The notes under the pieces are model-generated. The model worked only from the letters and a program-made list of their open reading frames with translations. It was not told where the DNA came from and ran no database searches. This document shows positions 63,450-64,000 of a DNA stretch of 64,000 bases, in pieces. Source of the DNA: Streptomyces sp. NBC_00178 (lineage in GTDB: Bacteria > Actinomycetota > Actinomycetes > Streptomycetales > Streptomycetaceae); the NCBI RefSeq assembly GCF_036206005.1, contig NZ_CP108143.1, positions 4,369,501 through 4,433,500 on the forward strand, in the 5' to 3' direction. The first letter of the stretch is position 1; each line of letters begins with the position of its first letter. Position numbers and translations under genes: made by a program.

Positions 63450-64000
63450 GTGGGACGACTCTTCGGCACGGACGGCGTACGCGGTGTCGCCAACGCGGAC
63501 CTGACGGCCGAGCTCGCGCTCGGGCTCTCGGTCGCGGCGGCGCACGTACTGGCCGAGGCGGGGACCTTCGAGGGGCATCGGCCGACCGCCGTGGTGGGCC
63601 GCGACCCCCGCGCGTCCGGAGAGTTCCTGGAGGCCGCCGTCGTGGCGGGCCTGGCCAGCGCGGGCGTGGACGTGCTGCGGGTCGGAGTGCTGCCGACCCC
63701 GGCCGTGGCCTACCTCACCGGCTCCCTGGGGGCCGACATCGGTGTCATGCTCTCCGCGAGCCACAACGCCATGCCGGACAACGGCATCAAGTTCTTCGCC
63801 CGCGGCGGTCACAAGCTCGCCGACGAGCTGGAGGACCGCATCGAGACGGTCTACGAGCAGCACCGCACCGGTGAGCCGTGGAACCGCCCGACCGGCGCGG
63901 GCGTGGGCCGGGTCACCGACTACACCGAGGGCTTCGACCGCTACGTCGCCCACCTCATCGGCGTCCTGCCGAACCGGCTCGACGGACTGAAGGTCGTCCT
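63450..64000 (+). CDS. glmM: phosphoglucosamine mutase (3' part outside window)
   Basis: Open from a GTG at 63450 to the window edge, 183 residues. MGRLFGTDGVRGVANADLT, GRDPRASG and SASHNAMPDNGIKFF with the phosphoserine S104 define GlmM, which interconverts glucosamine-6-P and glucosamine-1-P for cell-wall precursors. GAGGACGACAG precedes the start. The rplM-rpsI-glmM order is usual in actinobacteria. The family is about 450 aa. Confidence 0.97.
   Translation, partial: MGRLFGTDGVRGVANADLTAELALGLSVAAAHVLAEAGTFEGHRPTAVVGRDPRASGEFLEAAVVAGLASAGVDVLRVGVLPTPAVAYLTGSLGADIGVMLSASHNAMPDNGIKFFARGGHKLADELEDRIETVYEQHRTGEPWNRPTGAGVGRVTDYTEGFDRYVAHLIGVLPNRLDGLKVV

Overview
The window is a 64 kb piece of an actinobacterial chromosome, almost certainly Streptomyces. 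Evidence: very high G+C, frequent GTG starts (one TTG), many GC-rich hairpin terminators, a WhiJ/AbaA-like trio (anti-sigma-type ATPase, helix-turn-helix protein, DUF397 protein), and ribosomal proteins, RpoB (1161 aa) and RpoA (340 aa) with the lengths and residue numbering I know from Streptomyces coelicolor. It is the main transcription/translation region of the chromosome.

Layout. 1-9 kb: a yajQ fragment, tRNA-Tyr, a DinB-type protein, an SDR-type oxidoreductase, a degenerate cytosine-deaminase-like protein with a histidine-rich tandem repeat, tRNA-Thr, tRNA-Met, rpmG, a HadA/HadB-like MaoC pair, murB, adenosine deaminase and an aspartate aminotransferase. 9-27.5 kb: tRNA-Trp, secE, nusG, rplK, rplA, a lipoprotein gene, rplJ, rplL, rpoB, rpoC, then the str operon rpsL, rpsG, fusA, tuf. 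27.5-39.6 kb: a 12 kb accessory block holding a secreted PIG-L deacetylase, an unrecognised protein with a possible ubiquitin-like domain, an amidohydrolase with a divergent MarR regulator, a membrane protein, a helix-turn-helix/zinc-ribbon protein, the WhiJ-like trio, a GNAT and a PD-(D/E)xK-like protein. 40-56.6 kb: the merged S10, spc and alpha operons from rpsJ to rplQ, including secY, adk, map, infA, rpmJ and rpoA. 56.6-64 kb: truA, a large uncharacterised membrane protein, another membrane protein, an ABC-F ATPase, rplM, rpsI and the start of glmM.

How it works together. The core encodes RNA polymerase alpha, beta and beta-prime, most ribosomal proteins, IF-1, EF-G, EF-Tu, NusG, SecE and SecY, so transcription, translation and protein export are co-expressed. 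HrdB-like promoters (TTGACC or TTGGGC boxes with a TAnnnT box 16-18 nt away) can be placed ahead of tRNA-Thr, tRNA-Trp/secE, rplJ, rpoB, rpsL, rpsJ, infA and rplM. Strong hairpins close most units.

The most interesting signals are: (i) a 27-nt hairpin element, 26/27 identical, in the leaders of the separate rpsL and rpsJ operons, suggesting a shared regulator; (ii) an unrecognised 508-aa protein with a possible beta-grasp domain beside a secreted PIG-L deacetylase; (iii) a cytosine-deaminase-like protein that has lost most catalytic residues and gained a 9 x 15 bp His-rich repeat; (iv) a compact regulatory region near 36.3 kb with an 18-bp palindrome and six consecutive G-runs.
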